DNA of 64,000 bases from Advenella sp. S44. GTDB taxonomy: Bacteria; Pseudomonadota; Gammaproteobacteria; Burkholderiales; Burkholderiaceae_B. A program made the position numbers and the translations under genes. Positions 1 through 8,285 of the stretch are shown piece by piece (position 1 is the stretch's first letter; each line of letters begins with the position of its first letter). The notes under the pieces were generated by a model that saw nothing but the letters and a program-made list of their open reading frames with translations, searched no databases and was not told the DNA's origin. The stretch covers positions 124,001-188,000 of the forward strand of contig NZ_NEXS01000009.1 in the NCBI RefSeq assembly GCF_002810445.1. Reading direction: 5' to 3'.

Positions 1-137
1 GTGAACATATCGGTATGACACACGCCCGAGGCTTTGATCTCCACCAGCACTTCGAATGCGCGCGGACCTTCGAGCTGAACCGTCTCTATCGTTAGCGGCG
101 CCCCGGCTTTTGTAGCAACAGCGGCTTTTGTATCCAT
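1..137 (-). CDS. frmA: S-(hydroxymethyl)glutathione dehydrogenase / class III alcohol dehydrogenase (N-terminal part)
   Basis: Only the first 45 codons are present; the gene runs off the left edge. The translated start (MDTKAAVATKAGAPLTIE) and the segment EIKASGVCHTDMF match the N-terminus of zinc-dependent class III alcohol dehydrogenases; the Cys of CHTD is the first catalytic zinc ligand in that family. The enzyme oxidises the glutathione adduct of formaldehyde to S-formylglutathione in the cytoplasm. An AGGAG ribosome binding site lies about 10 bases before the ATG. It starts 15 bases after the stop of gfa on the same strand, so the two probably form a formaldehyde detoxification operon, which supports the class III call over a general alcohol dehydrogenase. 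Confidence 0.85.
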   Translation of the reverse strand, partial: MDTKAAVATKAGAPLTIETVQLEGPRAFEVLVEIKASGVCHTDMF

Positions 138-152
138 TACTTCAACTCCTGC

Positions 153-722
153 TTAAGATGCATGTTTTGATTTTGCAACGTGTGTTGCGATAACGTCCAT
201 CAACGCTGGCGACAGCGCATCATAGTGAGGCAATCCCAATTCGTTCAGTCGTGCACGAATGCCATCCATTTCGGCAGGATCGGTTCCTGTTTCGATGATG
301 GATGACACAAAGGCGGCAAACGTGGGCGCAGACCAGCCGGTCTCTGGAGACCGTTCCGTGTGAATAAAATCGAGCCCGTGAAAGGGATGCTGCGTATTTT
401 CAATACGGCCGTACATGTGAACGCCACAACCGCTACATGCATGGCGCTGAATGGCTGCCGATTCGTCAACCACCTTGAGCTTGTCGGCATTGGCCGTCAC
501 TTGCACTGAATCCCGGGGGACCACGGCAACCTGCGAAAACAGGGCACCGGCCGGCCGCCAGCATTTGGAGCAACCACAAAGGTGATTATGTGCCGATTGC
601 GAGTTGACCGTGACTTCGACTCTGTCTGTCTCGCAATTGCAAACCAGCTTTCCACCGGTAAAGTTATTGTCTGTACTTGCCTGAACGCCATTGTTGACGG
701 CTGGATGAATATTGTAACTCAT
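153..722 (-). CDS. gfa: S-(hydroxymethyl)glutathione synthase (glutathione-dependent formaldehyde-activating enzyme)
   Basis: A 189-residue protein of the Gfa family, which is thought to speed condensation of formaldehyde with glutathione before oxidation by FrmA. The expected zinc-binding cysteines are all visible: C28 and C30 (VCNC), C49, C51 and C54 (CGCSKC), and C96 and C99 (CSGC). Length agrees with the family (about 190). I chose the ATG at 722 rather than the upstream one at 782, because it has a GGAG site at good spacing and gives the family N-terminus MSYNIHPAV. It is cotranscribed with frmA, 15 bases downstream. No regulator of the FrmR type is visible beside it. Confidence 0.93.
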   Translation of the reverse strand: MSYNIHPAVNNGVQASTDNNFTGGKLVCNCETDRVEVTVNSQSAHNHLCGCSKCWRPAGALFSQVAVVPRDSVQVTANADKLKVVDESAAIQRHACSGCGVHMYGRIENTQHPFHGLDFIHTERSPETGWSAPTFAAFVSSIIETGTDPAEMDGIRARLNELGLPHYDALSPALMDVIATHVAKSKHAS

Positions 723-1191
723 ATGTGTCTCCGGATTGGTTATGAACGGTTCTGACTTGAGCGGCCCTTCCCCATCGCGCATGCAGGCATGGCAACCGGG
801 GCGGGCGATAACCCATTCTCAAGCAACTTCCATGCCAAACACGCCACAGTGCCCTGTCAGCACAGGGTAAACCGTAAGGCCAGGCCCAGAATCGTCCCGA
901 TTTGTCCGTCTGTCGTCTGCCCGCCCAGGGCCTCTTCGAATCAGGAGTTGTTCAGAATACGATACAGGCTGTCCCATGCATGTATGGGTTTGACCAGCGA
1001 TTGATACATCTGCAACGCCTGTCAGCTGAAGCATAGGCGGGCGTTCGCGTGCTTCGGGCTTCGGATTGTGAACGCCGGACAGCGTGCTGCGGATGACGGA
1101 CGCCGTGCTGGCGGAGGCCGGCTTCATGCTTCATGCCACGGATTGTGGGCTGCGGGCAAGCTTGTCGTCTCGGATTGACCTGGTAGGACCG
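723..1191. other. Gene-free stretch between pip and gfa
   Basis: About 470 bases with no open frame that looks like a protein. It should hold the promoter for gfa-frmA and the transcript end of pip; I could not pick out a convincing hairpin with a T-run or a promoter pair. Confidence 0.4.
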
Positions 1192-2259
1192 TCAGCTGTA
1201 CGGTCCCTTGCCAACCGCGCCAGCCAGTCGGCCCATGGTGTTGGTCAGTGCCGCAAGAACAAGCGGATCGGACGGCGTATGAGTGCCTCCCTGTATCCAC
1301 TGCATGTCTGCATTGCGCAAGTGTTGCTGCAGCAAGAACGCATTGGCCGGCGGGCAAATCCAGTCGTGAGTGCCGTGCAACAAGGTGGTATCAACCGCCA
1401 GTGTACGTAGTTGCTCCAGTAAAGTCGGCAAGTGGACAAACCCGCCGTGCTGCAGATAATGTGCCTGAATCCGATATTTATGAATAAGGCGCGAGCGAGC
1501 CTCGCTTTGGTCCCGGCTGCCTTTCTTGCTGTCCTGCGTGCTGTCCATCTGCGCGGTTGCGCTTGAATCGGCCCCTGGCGTTGCGTCGTGTCCGTTTGCA
1601 TGATTTTGGCGGGCAGACTCATCGCCCTGCGTTCCGCGGGCCGCCCTGCACTGCATCATACTGTTCATGATACCCGTTTCATACTGGCTCCATCGCAGGG
1701 CCGCATCCGATATTGCCTTCGGATCAGTGCCAAGCAGCCGGCTGGTCAGCGTTTTGAGAACCGTCTGCTTTTCGTTTTCCGTCATGGTCTCGGTCAGCGT
1801 GTGCCACGCCTGTGGAACCAGGGCACCAAGATCCTGAAAGAACCAATCCAGCTGAAGCCGGGAAGGAACAAATGCGCCCCGCAATACCAGATGACGAACG
1901 TGCCGCGCATGACTGACAGCATAAGCCAGCGCGAGATACGCCCCCCAGGAGCCGCCCACCACAGTCCAATCTGAAATCGACAAGTGTTGACGCACGCGCT
2001 CGATATCGGCAACCAGGTGCGCCGTTGTATTATGTTCCAGGCTGCCGGTCGGCAGGCTTTGGCCGCCGCCACGCTGATCAATCAACACTACGTGCCACCG
2101 CTGCAGATCAAACCAATCGAGCATCGCAAGGTTACTGCTGCTGCCAGGCCCGCCATGCAAAACAACAGCCGTCGCAGCCCGTATGTTGCCAAATTGCGCA
2201 TAGTAAAGCTGATGCCCGTCGGGCGTATTGATATAACCGTGGGAGATAGAATTGCTCAT
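1192..2259 (-). CDS. pip: Proline iminopeptidase, alpha/beta hydrolase (peptidase family S33)
   Basis: A 355-residue serine peptidase that removes N-terminal proline from peptides. Family marks in order: HGGPG oxyanion motif at 35-39, DQRGGGQS near 61-68, nucleophile elbow GGSWG with Ser104, the acid in GTHDW near residue 297, and the catalytic His in GGTHTP near 325. The ATG at 2259 is preferred over the TTG at 2262. Odd point: between about residues 205 and 255 there is a hydrophilic, low-complexity insert rich in Gln, Ser, Asp and Ala, in the cap region, so the protein is about 40 residues longer than usual (about 313). It stands alone and points away from the pqq genes. Confidence 0.88.
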   Translation of the reverse strand: MSNSISHGYINTPDGHQLYYAQFGNIRAATAVVLHGGPGSSSNLAMLDWFDLQRWHVVLIDQRGGGQSLPTGSLEHNTTAHLVADIERVRQHLSISDWTVVGGSWGAYLALAYAVSHARHVRHLVLRGAFVPSRLQLDWFFQDLGALVPQAWHTLTETMTENEKQTVLKTLTSRLLGTDPKAISDAALRWSQYETGIMNSMMQCRAARGTQGDESARQNHANGHDATPGADSSATAQMDSTQDSKKGSRDQSEARSRLIHKYRIQAHYLQHGGFVHLPTLLEQLRTLAVDTTLLHGTHDWICPPANAFLLQQHLRNADMQWIQGGTHTPSDPLVLAALTNTMGRLAGAVGKGPYS

Positions 2260-2359
2260 CAAAACAGGATCCGGGCAGTGAGTGAAAGCGATAGCACCAT
2301 ATTACAACTCGTATAATAATGAAAGCGAATACCGGCAATTTTTTGCAAGTTAAAGCGCC

Positions 2360-2387
2360 TTGACAAATGTGCGGGTCATGCTACCAT
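2360..2387 (+). promoter_or_regulatory. Probable sigma-70 promoter of the pqq operon
   Basis: A perfect -35 TTGACA at 2360-2365 is followed after 16 bases by TACCAT at 2382-2387, and the TG two bases before it makes an extended -10 (TGCTACCAT). Transcription would begin near 2394, leaving a leader of about 125 bases before pqqA. The leader holds a short inverted repeat, TGACTG...CAGTCA (about 2393-2415), which could be an operator. No -24/-12 (sigma-54) pair was found here. Promoter assignment is inferred from sequence only. Confidence 0.55.
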
Positions 2388-2519
2388 TAATTTGACTGTG
2401 CATTATTTTGCAGTCATGCGAGACAGTATCAATATCGAAATATCAGTATTTTACTGACAACTGGCTCATATGCGTTCTGCTCGCCACTCCAACATTTTCC
2501 CTCTAAACAGGAGACAATT

Positions 2520-2594
2520 ATGAAATGGACAACACCTGAGTTTTGCGATCTGCGTTTCGGCTTTGAGATCACGATGTACATCGCCAACCGCTAA
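2520..2594 (+). CDS. pqqA: PqqA, precursor peptide of pyrroloquinoline quinone
   Basis: A 24-residue peptide beginning MKWTTPEFCDLRFG and ending ITMYIANR. It carries the invariant pair Glu16 and Tyr20 in the EITMY motif; these two side chains are crosslinked by PqqE and become the carbon skeleton of PQQ. A strong AGGAGA site lies 6-11 bases before the ATG. The gene is 64 bases upstream of pqqB, on the same strand, and a strong hairpin separates them, so pqqA is probably made in excess of the other Pqq proteins. Confidence 0.96.
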   Translation: MKWTTPEFCDLRFGFEITMYIANR

Positions 2595-2618
2595 TCTGCT
2601 TCCAACATTTATACCCTG

Positions 2619-2647
2619 CGGCGCTGGCGAGAGCCAGCGCCGTTTTT
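2619..2647 (+). terminator. Intrinsic terminator or processing hairpin between pqqA and pqqB
   Basis: A perfect 10-bp stem (CGGCGCTGGC at 2619-2628 with its complement at 2633-2642) closes a GAGA tetraloop of the stable GNRA class and runs straight into TTTTT (2643-2647). It sits 11 bases before the pqqB ATG. Partial termination here would give a high pqqA to pqqBCDE ratio, as reported for other pqq operons; that role is inferred. Confidence 0.8.
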
Positions 2648-2658
2648 AGTTGCGACCT

Positions 2659-3588
2659 ATGAAAATTCTTGTGCTTGGTTCTGCCGCCGGCGGTGGGTTC
2701 CCACAATGGAACTGCAATTGCCCAAATTGTGACGGCATACGCCGGCAAACCATTCGTGCGACAGCGCGGACGCAATCGTCCATCGCCATCTCGGCAGACG
2801 GCATCCAATGGTTGCTGGTCAACGCCTCTCCCGATATTCTCAAACAAATCCAATCCAATCCGGCACTGCAACCGGCACGCAGCGTGCGTGACACCGGAAT
2901 CACATCTGTGATATTGATGGACGCGCAGATTGATCACGTGACCGGTTTGCTGATGCTGCGCGAGAGCGGCAGCCCCATCCCGCTGTATTGCACTGAGCCG
3001 GTATGGAACGATCTAAGTACCGGGCTGCCCCTGACACATGTGCTGTCGCACTATTGCGGCCTGACGCATCGACACATTACTGTCGAGGAAAATCGCTTCA
3101 GTCCGCCATTGCAACTGGTTGAGCTGCCCGGCATCAGCATCACGCCCTTTCCCCTGACAAGCAAGGCGCCACCGTACTCTCCCAATCGCAACAACCCGCA
3201 AGTGGGCGACAATATCGGCCTGCTCATTACCAGCGAAAGTTCTGGTAAAACGCTTTTTTATGCGCCAGGTCTCGGACAGATTGAGCCTTTGGTTCTGGAA
3301 GCCATGAACCGTGCTGATTGCGTGATGGTAGACGGAACCGTGTGGACGGAAGACGAGATGATCCAATTGGGTCTGTCCCGCAAGACCGCTGCCGAAATGG
3401 GCCATTTGCCACAATCGGGATCGGGTGGCATGATCAGCGTTCTGGACTCGCTAGGCGATCAGAAGCGCAAGATTCTTATTCATATCAATAACAGTAATCC
3501 GATCCTGAACGAGGACTCGGAACAAGCGGCTGTACTGCAGCGGCATAATATTGAAATCGCCGTCGATGGCATGGAGATCGTATTGTGA
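2659..3588 (+). CDS. pqqB: PqqB, metallo-beta-lactamase-fold protein of PQQ synthesis
   Basis: A 309-residue protein with the usual PqqB start [18 protein letters not shown], followed by the cysteine cluster C19, C21, C24 (CNCPNC) that binds structural zinc in the family. The metallo-beta-lactamase-like motif [11 protein letters not shown] is present near residue 90. PqqB is thought to hydroxylate the crosslinked Glu-Tyr intermediate before PqqC acts. I chose the ATG at 2659 over an in-frame TTG at 2650. The ribosome binding site is poor and close to the preceding hairpin, which may keep its translation low. Its TGA overlaps the pqqC start by 4 bases (GTGA). Confidence 0.95.
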   Translation: MKILVLGSAAGGGFPQWNCNCPNCDGIRRQTIRATARTQSSIAISADGIQWLLVNASPDILKQIQSNPALQPARSVRDTGITSVILMDAQIDHVTGLLMLRESGSPIPLYCTEPVWNDLSTGLPLTHVLSHYCGLTHRHITVEENRFSPPLQLVELPGISITPFPLTSKAPPYSPNRNNPQVGDNIGLLITSESSGKTLFYAPGLGQIEPLVLEAMNRADCVMVDGTVWTEDEMIQLGLSRKTAAEMGHLPQSGSGGMISVLDSLGDQKRKILIHINNSNPILNEDSEQAAVLQRHNIEIAVDGMEIVL

Positions 3589-4343
3589 GCATCGTCCTTT
3601 CAAATCTTGCTGCATACAACCAGAAACATGCCGATCCCCAGGCGTGGGACCGGGATGAATTTGAGCAACAGTTGCGCGCCAAGGGCGCCAGCTACCATAT
3701 TCATCACCCGTTCAATATCAGGATGAACAGCGGCCAGCTCAGCAAAGAAGAAATTCAGTATTGGGTTGCCAACCGTTTCTATTATCAGATCAACATTCCG
3801 CTTAAAGACGCAGCAGTCATGTCAAACTGTCCCGACAGGGAAACGCGGCGTCGCTGGATTCTGCGCATGCTCGACCATGACGGCTTTGGCGACAACGAAG
3901 GCGGCATCGAAGCCTGGTCACGCCTGGGACTGGCTGTGGGCATCAGTCGCGAAGACTTGTGGTCGCTCAAGCTGGTTGCACCCGGTGTCCGTTTCGCAGT
4001 CGATGCCTATGTCAATTTTGCCCGGCAGGCGCCGTGGCAGGAATCGGTTTGCTCATCACTCACGGAAATGTTCGCGCCGAAGATTCACAAGGACCGGCTG
4101 GCCAACTGGCCGACGCATTACCAATGGATAGAACCGGATGGACTGGAGTACTTCCGCAGCAGAATCTCTCTGGCAGAACGGGATGTGGAGCATGGCCTGC
4201 AAGTGACGCTGGATTACTTTACCACTGGCCAGCAACAGGCGCGAGCACTGGAGATCCTGCAGTTCAAGCTGGACATTTTATGGTCCATGCTGGATGCCAT
4301 CGAAAAAGCCTGCCAGGTCAATAGCGAGACAAATCATGACTGA
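3585..4343 (+). CDS. pqqC: PqqC, pyrroloquinoline-quinone synthase
   Basis: A 252-residue cofactorless oxidase of the TenA/heme-oxygenase-like helical fold that performs the last ring closure and eight-electron oxidation giving PQQ. The N-terminal segment [14 protein letters not shown], the [15 protein letters not shown] stretch and the [15 protein letters not shown] block are typical of PqqC and supply the active-site His, Tyr and Arg residues. It begins with GTG overlapping the pqqB stop, so translation is probably coupled. Length matches the family (about 250). It is separate from pqqD here, not fused as in some methylotrophs; the two overlap by 8 bases. Confidence 0.96.
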   Translation: MSIVLSNLAAYNQKHADPQAWDRDEFEQQLRAKGASYHIHHPFNIRMNSGQLSKEEIQYWVANRFYYQINIPLKDAAVMSNCPDRETRRRWILRMLDHDGFGDNEGGIEAWSRLGLAVGISREDLWSLKLVAPGVRFAVDAYVNFARQAPWQESVCSSLTEMFAPKIHKDRLANWPTHYQWIEPDGLEYFRSRISLAERDVEHGLQVTLDYFTTGQQQARALEILQFKLDILWSMLDAIEKACQVNSETNHD

Positions 4344-4599
4344 ATTGCCGGAAAAGCCCCATTTGTCGCGACTATTCCGGTTGCAGTTCGAAAAGGCGCA
4401 AAATGCCTATGTTCTGTTATATCCCGAAGGCATGGTCAAACTGAATGACAGTGCCGCTGAAATACTTCGTCGTTGCGATGGCGAGCGTACCATTGCCCAA
4501 ATCGTTGCCGATCTGGAACAAAGCTTTGCCACGACAGGACTGCACAAAGATGTTGAATCATTTTTGCAGGCCGCACAGGAGCGTGGCTGGATTAAATAG
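4336..4599 (+). CDS. pqqD: PqqD, PqqA-binding RiPP recognition element
   Basis: An 87-residue chaperone with the winged-helix RiPP-recognition fold; it holds PqqA and presents it to PqqE. Family features are the start [19 protein letters not shown], the [13 protein letters not shown] strand region, and the [14 protein letters not shown] helix. The ATG at 4336 lies inside the last codons of pqqC (8-base overlap). A longer in-frame start at 4294 would add residues not typical of PqqD, so I rejected it. The stop is 8 bases before the pqqE ATG. Confidence 0.94.
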   Translation: MTELPEKPHLSRLFRLQFEKAQNAYVLLYPEGMVKLNDSAAEILRRCDGERTIAQIVADLEQSFATTGLHKDVESFLQAAQERGWIK

Positions 4600-4607
4600 A
4601 GGTCATC

Positions 4608-5798
4608 ATGGATATGCCTGAAGCCGTTGAGCAAAAGCACAAAGCCACCATAGCCCCGCCGTTGTGGCTGCTGGCCGAGCTCACCTATCGCTGTCCGCTG
4701 CATTGTGTGTTCTGTTATAACCCGGTCGATTACGCCAGCAATCTGAATGAGATGACCACAGATCAATGGATCAGCGTCATGCGCCAGGCCCGTGAAATGG
4801 GCGCGGCGCAACTGGGATTTTCAGGCGGTGAACCGTTGCTGCGCGACGATCTGGAAGTGCTAGTGGCAGAAGGTCGTCAGCTGGGTTTTTATACCAATCT
4901 TATTACGTCCGGCGTCGGCTTAAAGCGAGAACGGCTAGCTGCGCTTCGTGATGCCGGGCTTGATCATATTCAGTTGTCATTCCAGGACTCGACCCGGGAG
5001 ATGAATGATTTTCTGACTCACACAAAAACCTTTGATCTGAAATCGCGCGTTGCCGCCATGATCCGGGAGTTCGAGTATCCCATGGTGCTGAATGTGGTGC
5101 TACACCGCTATAACCTGGATCACATTGAGCGTATCATTGAGATGGCAGACAAGATGGGGGTGGAGTATCTTGAACTGGCAAACACGCAGTATTACGGCTG
5201 GGGCCTGATCAATCGAGACCAGTTATTGCCCGACCGGGCGCAGTTGGAGCGCGCCGAAGCGGCTGTTGCCCGCTACCGCGAGAAAATTGGCAACCGGATG
5301 CGCATCCTGTTTGTCGTGCCGGATTATTTCGAGACTCGGCCCAAAGCCTGTATGAACGGCTGGGGATCCGTTTTCCTGGCCGTATCTGCCGATGGCAGCG
5401 CCCTTCCCTGTCACGCAGCAAAAACCATTCCCGGATTGCAGTTCCCGCAGGTGACCGATACCGCACTGCACGATATCTGGTACCACAGCGACGCATTCAA
5501 CAAATTCCGCGGTGATGACTGGATGCAGGAACCTTGTCGCACCTGTCCGGAAAAGACACGTGATTTTGGTGGCTGTCGCTGCCAGGCACTGGCCCTGACA
5601 GGCGACGCTACGAACGCTGACCCGGTTTGCGATAAGTCCCCCCACCATCATGTCATTACCGATATGATCGGACGCACGCCAGTGCCTGCGATTGAGGAAA
5701 AACCACTGGTGTTCCGCAACGATGCCAATTCCCGCAGCCTGTCGGCTGCAAACGATACGCTACCGGCAGCAGCACCCGACCAAATCTCCCGTTCATAG
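4608..5798 (+). CDS. pqqE: PqqE, radical SAM PqqA peptide cyclase
   Basis: A 396-residue radical SAM enzyme that makes the carbon-carbon bond between Glu16 and Tyr20 of PqqA. The SAM-binding 4Fe-4S cluster motif CxxxCxxC is C29, C33 and C36 (RCPLHCVFC), followed by the GFSGGEPLLR segment. The C-terminal SPASM region shows the auxiliary-cluster cysteines (ACMNGW, LPCHAA, PCRTCP, GGCRCQ, PVCDK). An AGAGG site precedes the ATG. The last 40 or so residues (after the HHHV segment) form a loose polar tail somewhat longer than usual. No pqqF protease gene follows, so maturation would need a protease encoded elsewhere. Confidence 0.96.
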   Translation: MDMPEAVEQKHKATIAPPLWLLAELTYRCPLHCVFCYNPVDYASNLNEMTTDQWISVMRQAREMGAAQLGFSGGEPLLRDDLEVLVAEGRQLGFYTNLITSGVGLKRERLAALRDAGLDHIQLSFQDSTREMNDFLTHTKTFDLKSRVAAMIREFEYPMVLNVVLHRYNLDHIERIIEMADKMGVEYLELANTQYYGWGLINRDQLLPDRAQLERAEAAVARYREKIGNRMRILFVVPDYFETRPKACMNGWGSVFLAVSADGSALPCHAAKTIPGLQFPQVTDTALHDIWYHSDAFNKFRGDDWMQEPCRTCPEKTRDFGGCRCQALALTGDATNADPVCDKSPHHHVITDMIGRTPVPAIEEKPLVFRNDANSRSLSAANDTLPAAAPDQISRS

Positions 5799-5836
5799 GG
5801 AAAACGAGACACGCACAGCCGGACAGGTGAGATACA

Positions 5837-5865
5837 ATCGGAAGAGCAACAATCCGTCTTCCGAT
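5837..5865. repeat. Inverted repeat between pqqE and the AcoR-like gene
   Basis: A perfect 9-bp inverted repeat (ATCGGAAGA at 5837-5845 and TCTTCCGAT at 5857-5865) with an 11-base loop. There is no T-run after it, so it is not a standard terminator; it may be an operator or an RNA processing hairpin. Confidence 0.55.
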
Positions 5866-6018
5866 GCACAGGATTACAGATACGATTGCAATTTAATGTC
5901 GCGCAAGACGACGTAAGCATGCAGTGGGATACGAACCCGTCACAATGCACCGAGACAGTTTATAAAAATCGCATCATGATCAAATCCATGATTGCCGATT
6001 ACCATAGCAGGAGGACAC

Positions 6019-8052
6019 ATGTACGCGTTGGAGGTCAGCAACCACATTGAGCGGATCAACCAGATCGTCCATCATGGCGCCATGGTTCCCGACATTGACC
6101 CGGCCGTGGCCAGTTCATGGGGCCGCTGCGTCAATGAGTATGGCCTTAACCCGGAAAGCCGGCGACTACCCGCGGTTCTGACACACGCCGAAAGAGTCGC
6201 GCGCACCGAGCAGAAGCAGGTACTCATCACCGAGGCCAAACACGAAATGAATATTCTGTATCAGCAACTGGCTGATCCGGAATTGGCCGTCGTGCTGGTG
6301 GATACCGATGGCTGTATTTTGCACATGGTCGCCGCCGATCATCTGGAAAGTGATCTTTCCGGGCTCGGCTTGCGCCTGGGCGCGATATGGAGCGAAGAAG
6401 AAGTTGGCACGAACGGGATGGGTACATGCCTGGTTGTCGGCGAGCCCATTGCCATTCGCCAGACCGACCATTTTTTATACAAGCACATTCTTCTGACCTG
6501 CTCTGCCGTTCCCGTTACCGACCATACCGGAAAAATGATCGCGGTGCTGGACGTGACCAGTCGATCGTCATTGCTGCAACAGCATTCGCTGGTGCTGATC
6601 GGCATGACAGCCCGCATGATTGAGAACCGACTACTTACCGTCAGTTGCCAGCATGCGCACCCGGTCCATTTTCACAGCCGTCCGGAAAGCATCAACACCG
6701 TGCATGACGGCAAGCTCATGGTCGAGGAAGATGGCACCATCGTTGCCGCCAACCAGAGCGCGCTATTTCAGTTGGGATTTCCCAATATGGAACAGTTGCG
6801 CCGCTACCGCTTTGACGAGATCTTCCAGTCAACGCTCGAAACGCTTTTGCAGCGCAGTATGCAAAGTTCTTTTCATCCCGTGCCGATTTATCGGGCCGGT
6901 GCATCAAGCCGTTTCTTTGCGGTGGCTCAACTGCCTCCTGCCGCATCGGCCAATGTATCGTTTCATACCTCGTCGAGCAAGGCGTCAGGCCTGCCACCGC
7001 AGGAAAAAATCACCGATTCAATTGCCCTGCCTCAGAAAACCGGCAAACCGGGCATCGCTTGCGTCGAACTGGGCGACAGCTTCCTGCGCGAGCAGTTCGA
7101 ACTGGCGCAGCGTGTGGTCAGCAAAGGGGTCCCGGTTTTGCTGTATGGAGAAACAGGCACCGGCAAAGAAGTGCTCGCCCGCGCTGTTCATAATCGAAGC
7201 CCTCGTCATGATGGACCATTCGTTGCGGTAAACTGCGCCTCGCTGCCCGAGAGCCTGATTGAAAGCGAATTGTTCGGTTACCGCGCCGGCGCTTTCACGG
7301 GTGCGCAGCGTCAGGGCCGCAGCGGCAAAATCCTGCAGGCGCACTGCGGCACCCTTTTGCTTGATGAGATTGGCGACATGCCGCTGGCTCTGCAGGCCCG
7401 CCTGTTACGCGTTCTGGACGAACGCAAGGTCACGCCGCTGGGAGCAGACGCCTCGGTCGATGTGGATATTCAGCTAATTAGCGCCAGCCATAGAAACCTC
7501 ACAGACCTGGTGGCTAAGGGCCAATTCCGGGAAGACCTTTACTACCGGCTCAATGGCGTGGAAATCCGCCTGCCGCCATTGCGCGATCGCCAGGACAAAC
7601 GCCAGCTAATTGAAGCGATCCTTCATGAGGAAGCGGGCAAGGCGGTCACGCCCAGTGACGAAGTGCTGGAAATTCTGATGCAATATGTCTGGCCCGGCAA
7701 CCTGCGCCAGATGCGTCACGTATTGCGCACCATGGCAGTGCTGGCCGACGGCGCCACCATCGGCCCTGAACACTTGCCCGGGCCGCTGGCCGACATGCAT
7801 GCTCAACAACCGGCGCCCCGCGTTGCTGCCCCGGCGCAGCTGACAGACTGCATGCGCACTGCAGAAGAACACGGACCAGTCAATCCGCTGCAGGAAAGTG
7901 AAAGAGTCACGCTGATTCAATTGCTCGAGACGCACCGTTGGAATATCAGTGACGTGGCGCGCACACTGGGTGTCAGCCGCAATACCTTGTATCGCAAGCT
8001 GCACCGGCACAACATTACCATCTCTACTCAGGGTAACCCCACCACGATCTGA
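6019..8052 (+). CDS. Sigma-54-dependent transcriptional activator, AcoR type (GAF - AAA+ - Fis HTH)
   Basis: A 677-residue enhancer-binding protein. Residues about 60-200 form a GAF-like sensor with AcoR features (DTDGCILHMVAADHLE, EEEVGTNGMGTCL). The AAA+ domain has Walker A GETGTGKE at about 377, the sigma-54 contact loop GAFTGA at about 424, and Walker B GTLLLDEIGDM. The C-terminal Fis-type helix-turn-helix is near 641-662 (WNISDVARTLGVSRNTLYRK). The ATG at 6019 has an AGGAGGA site 5 bases upstream. Relatives control acetoin and alcohol catabolism; its place after pqqE suggests control of PQQ-linked alcohol oxidation, but no sigma-54 promoter was recognised nearby, so its target is unknown. 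Confidence 0.9.
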   Translation: MYALEVSNHIERINQIVHHGAMVPDIDPAVASSWGRCVNEYGLNPESRRLPAVLTHAERVARTEQKQVLITEAKHEMNILYQQLADPELAVVLVDTDGCILHMVAADHLESDLSGLGLRLGAIWSEEEVGTNGMGTCLVVGEPIAIRQTDHFLYKHILLTCSAVPVTDHTGKMIAVLDVTSRSSLLQQHSLVLIGMTARMIENRLLTVSCQHAHPVHFHSRPESINTVHDGKLMVEEDGTIVAANQSALFQLGFPNMEQLRRYRFDEIFQSTLETLLQRSMQSSFHPVPIYRAGASSRFFAVAQLPPAASANVSFHTSSSKASGLPPQEKITDSIALPQKTGKPGIACVELGDSFLREQFELAQRVVSKGVPVLLYGETGTGKEVLARAVHNRSPRHDGPFVAVNCASLPESLIESELFGYRAGAFTGAQRQGRSGKILQAHCGTLLLDEIGDMPLALQARLLRVLDERKVTPLGADASVDVDIQLISASHRNLTDLVAKGQFREDLYYRLNGVEIRLPPLRDRQDKRQLIEAILHEEAGKAVTPSDEVLEILMQYVWPGNLRQMRHVLRTMAVLADGATIGPEHLPGPLADMHAQQPAPRVAAPAQLTDCMRTAEEHGPVNPLQESERVTLIQLLETHRWNISDVARTLGVSRNTLYRKLHRHNITISTQGNPTTI

Positions 8053-8082
8053 AAAGCAGTACAATTAATTTACTGCACCGCA

Positions 8083-8115
8083 ACACCGGCCCCAAAAGGC
8101 CGGTGTCTTTGTTTT
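8083..8115 (+). terminator. Intrinsic terminator after the AcoR-like gene
   Basis: A perfect 9-bp stem (ACACCGGCC at 8083-8091, GGCCGGTGT at 8098-8106) with loop CCAAAA, followed by CTTTGTTTT. It ends the transcript 30 bases after the stop codon. Confidence 0.8.
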
Positions 8116-8285
8116 CCGCATGATCTGCACAACAAAATGGCCCCGGGCTTACCAGCGCCGCAGGCCTGCCGTCGGTGATCAACCCTATTACTCGTGCTGT
8201 GCTTTGCCGTGACTGCCCGCTGACGCCGTCGTTATTTACCGTAGCGACCCATCGCGCTACATGGCGATTATCTCAAGGAATATTC

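Noticed and set aside
1084-1410. 108-codon plus-strand frame near the end of pip
   Set aside because: Overlaps the 3' end of pip on the other strand, has no ribosome site, and its sequence is Arg/Ser-rich shadow type.
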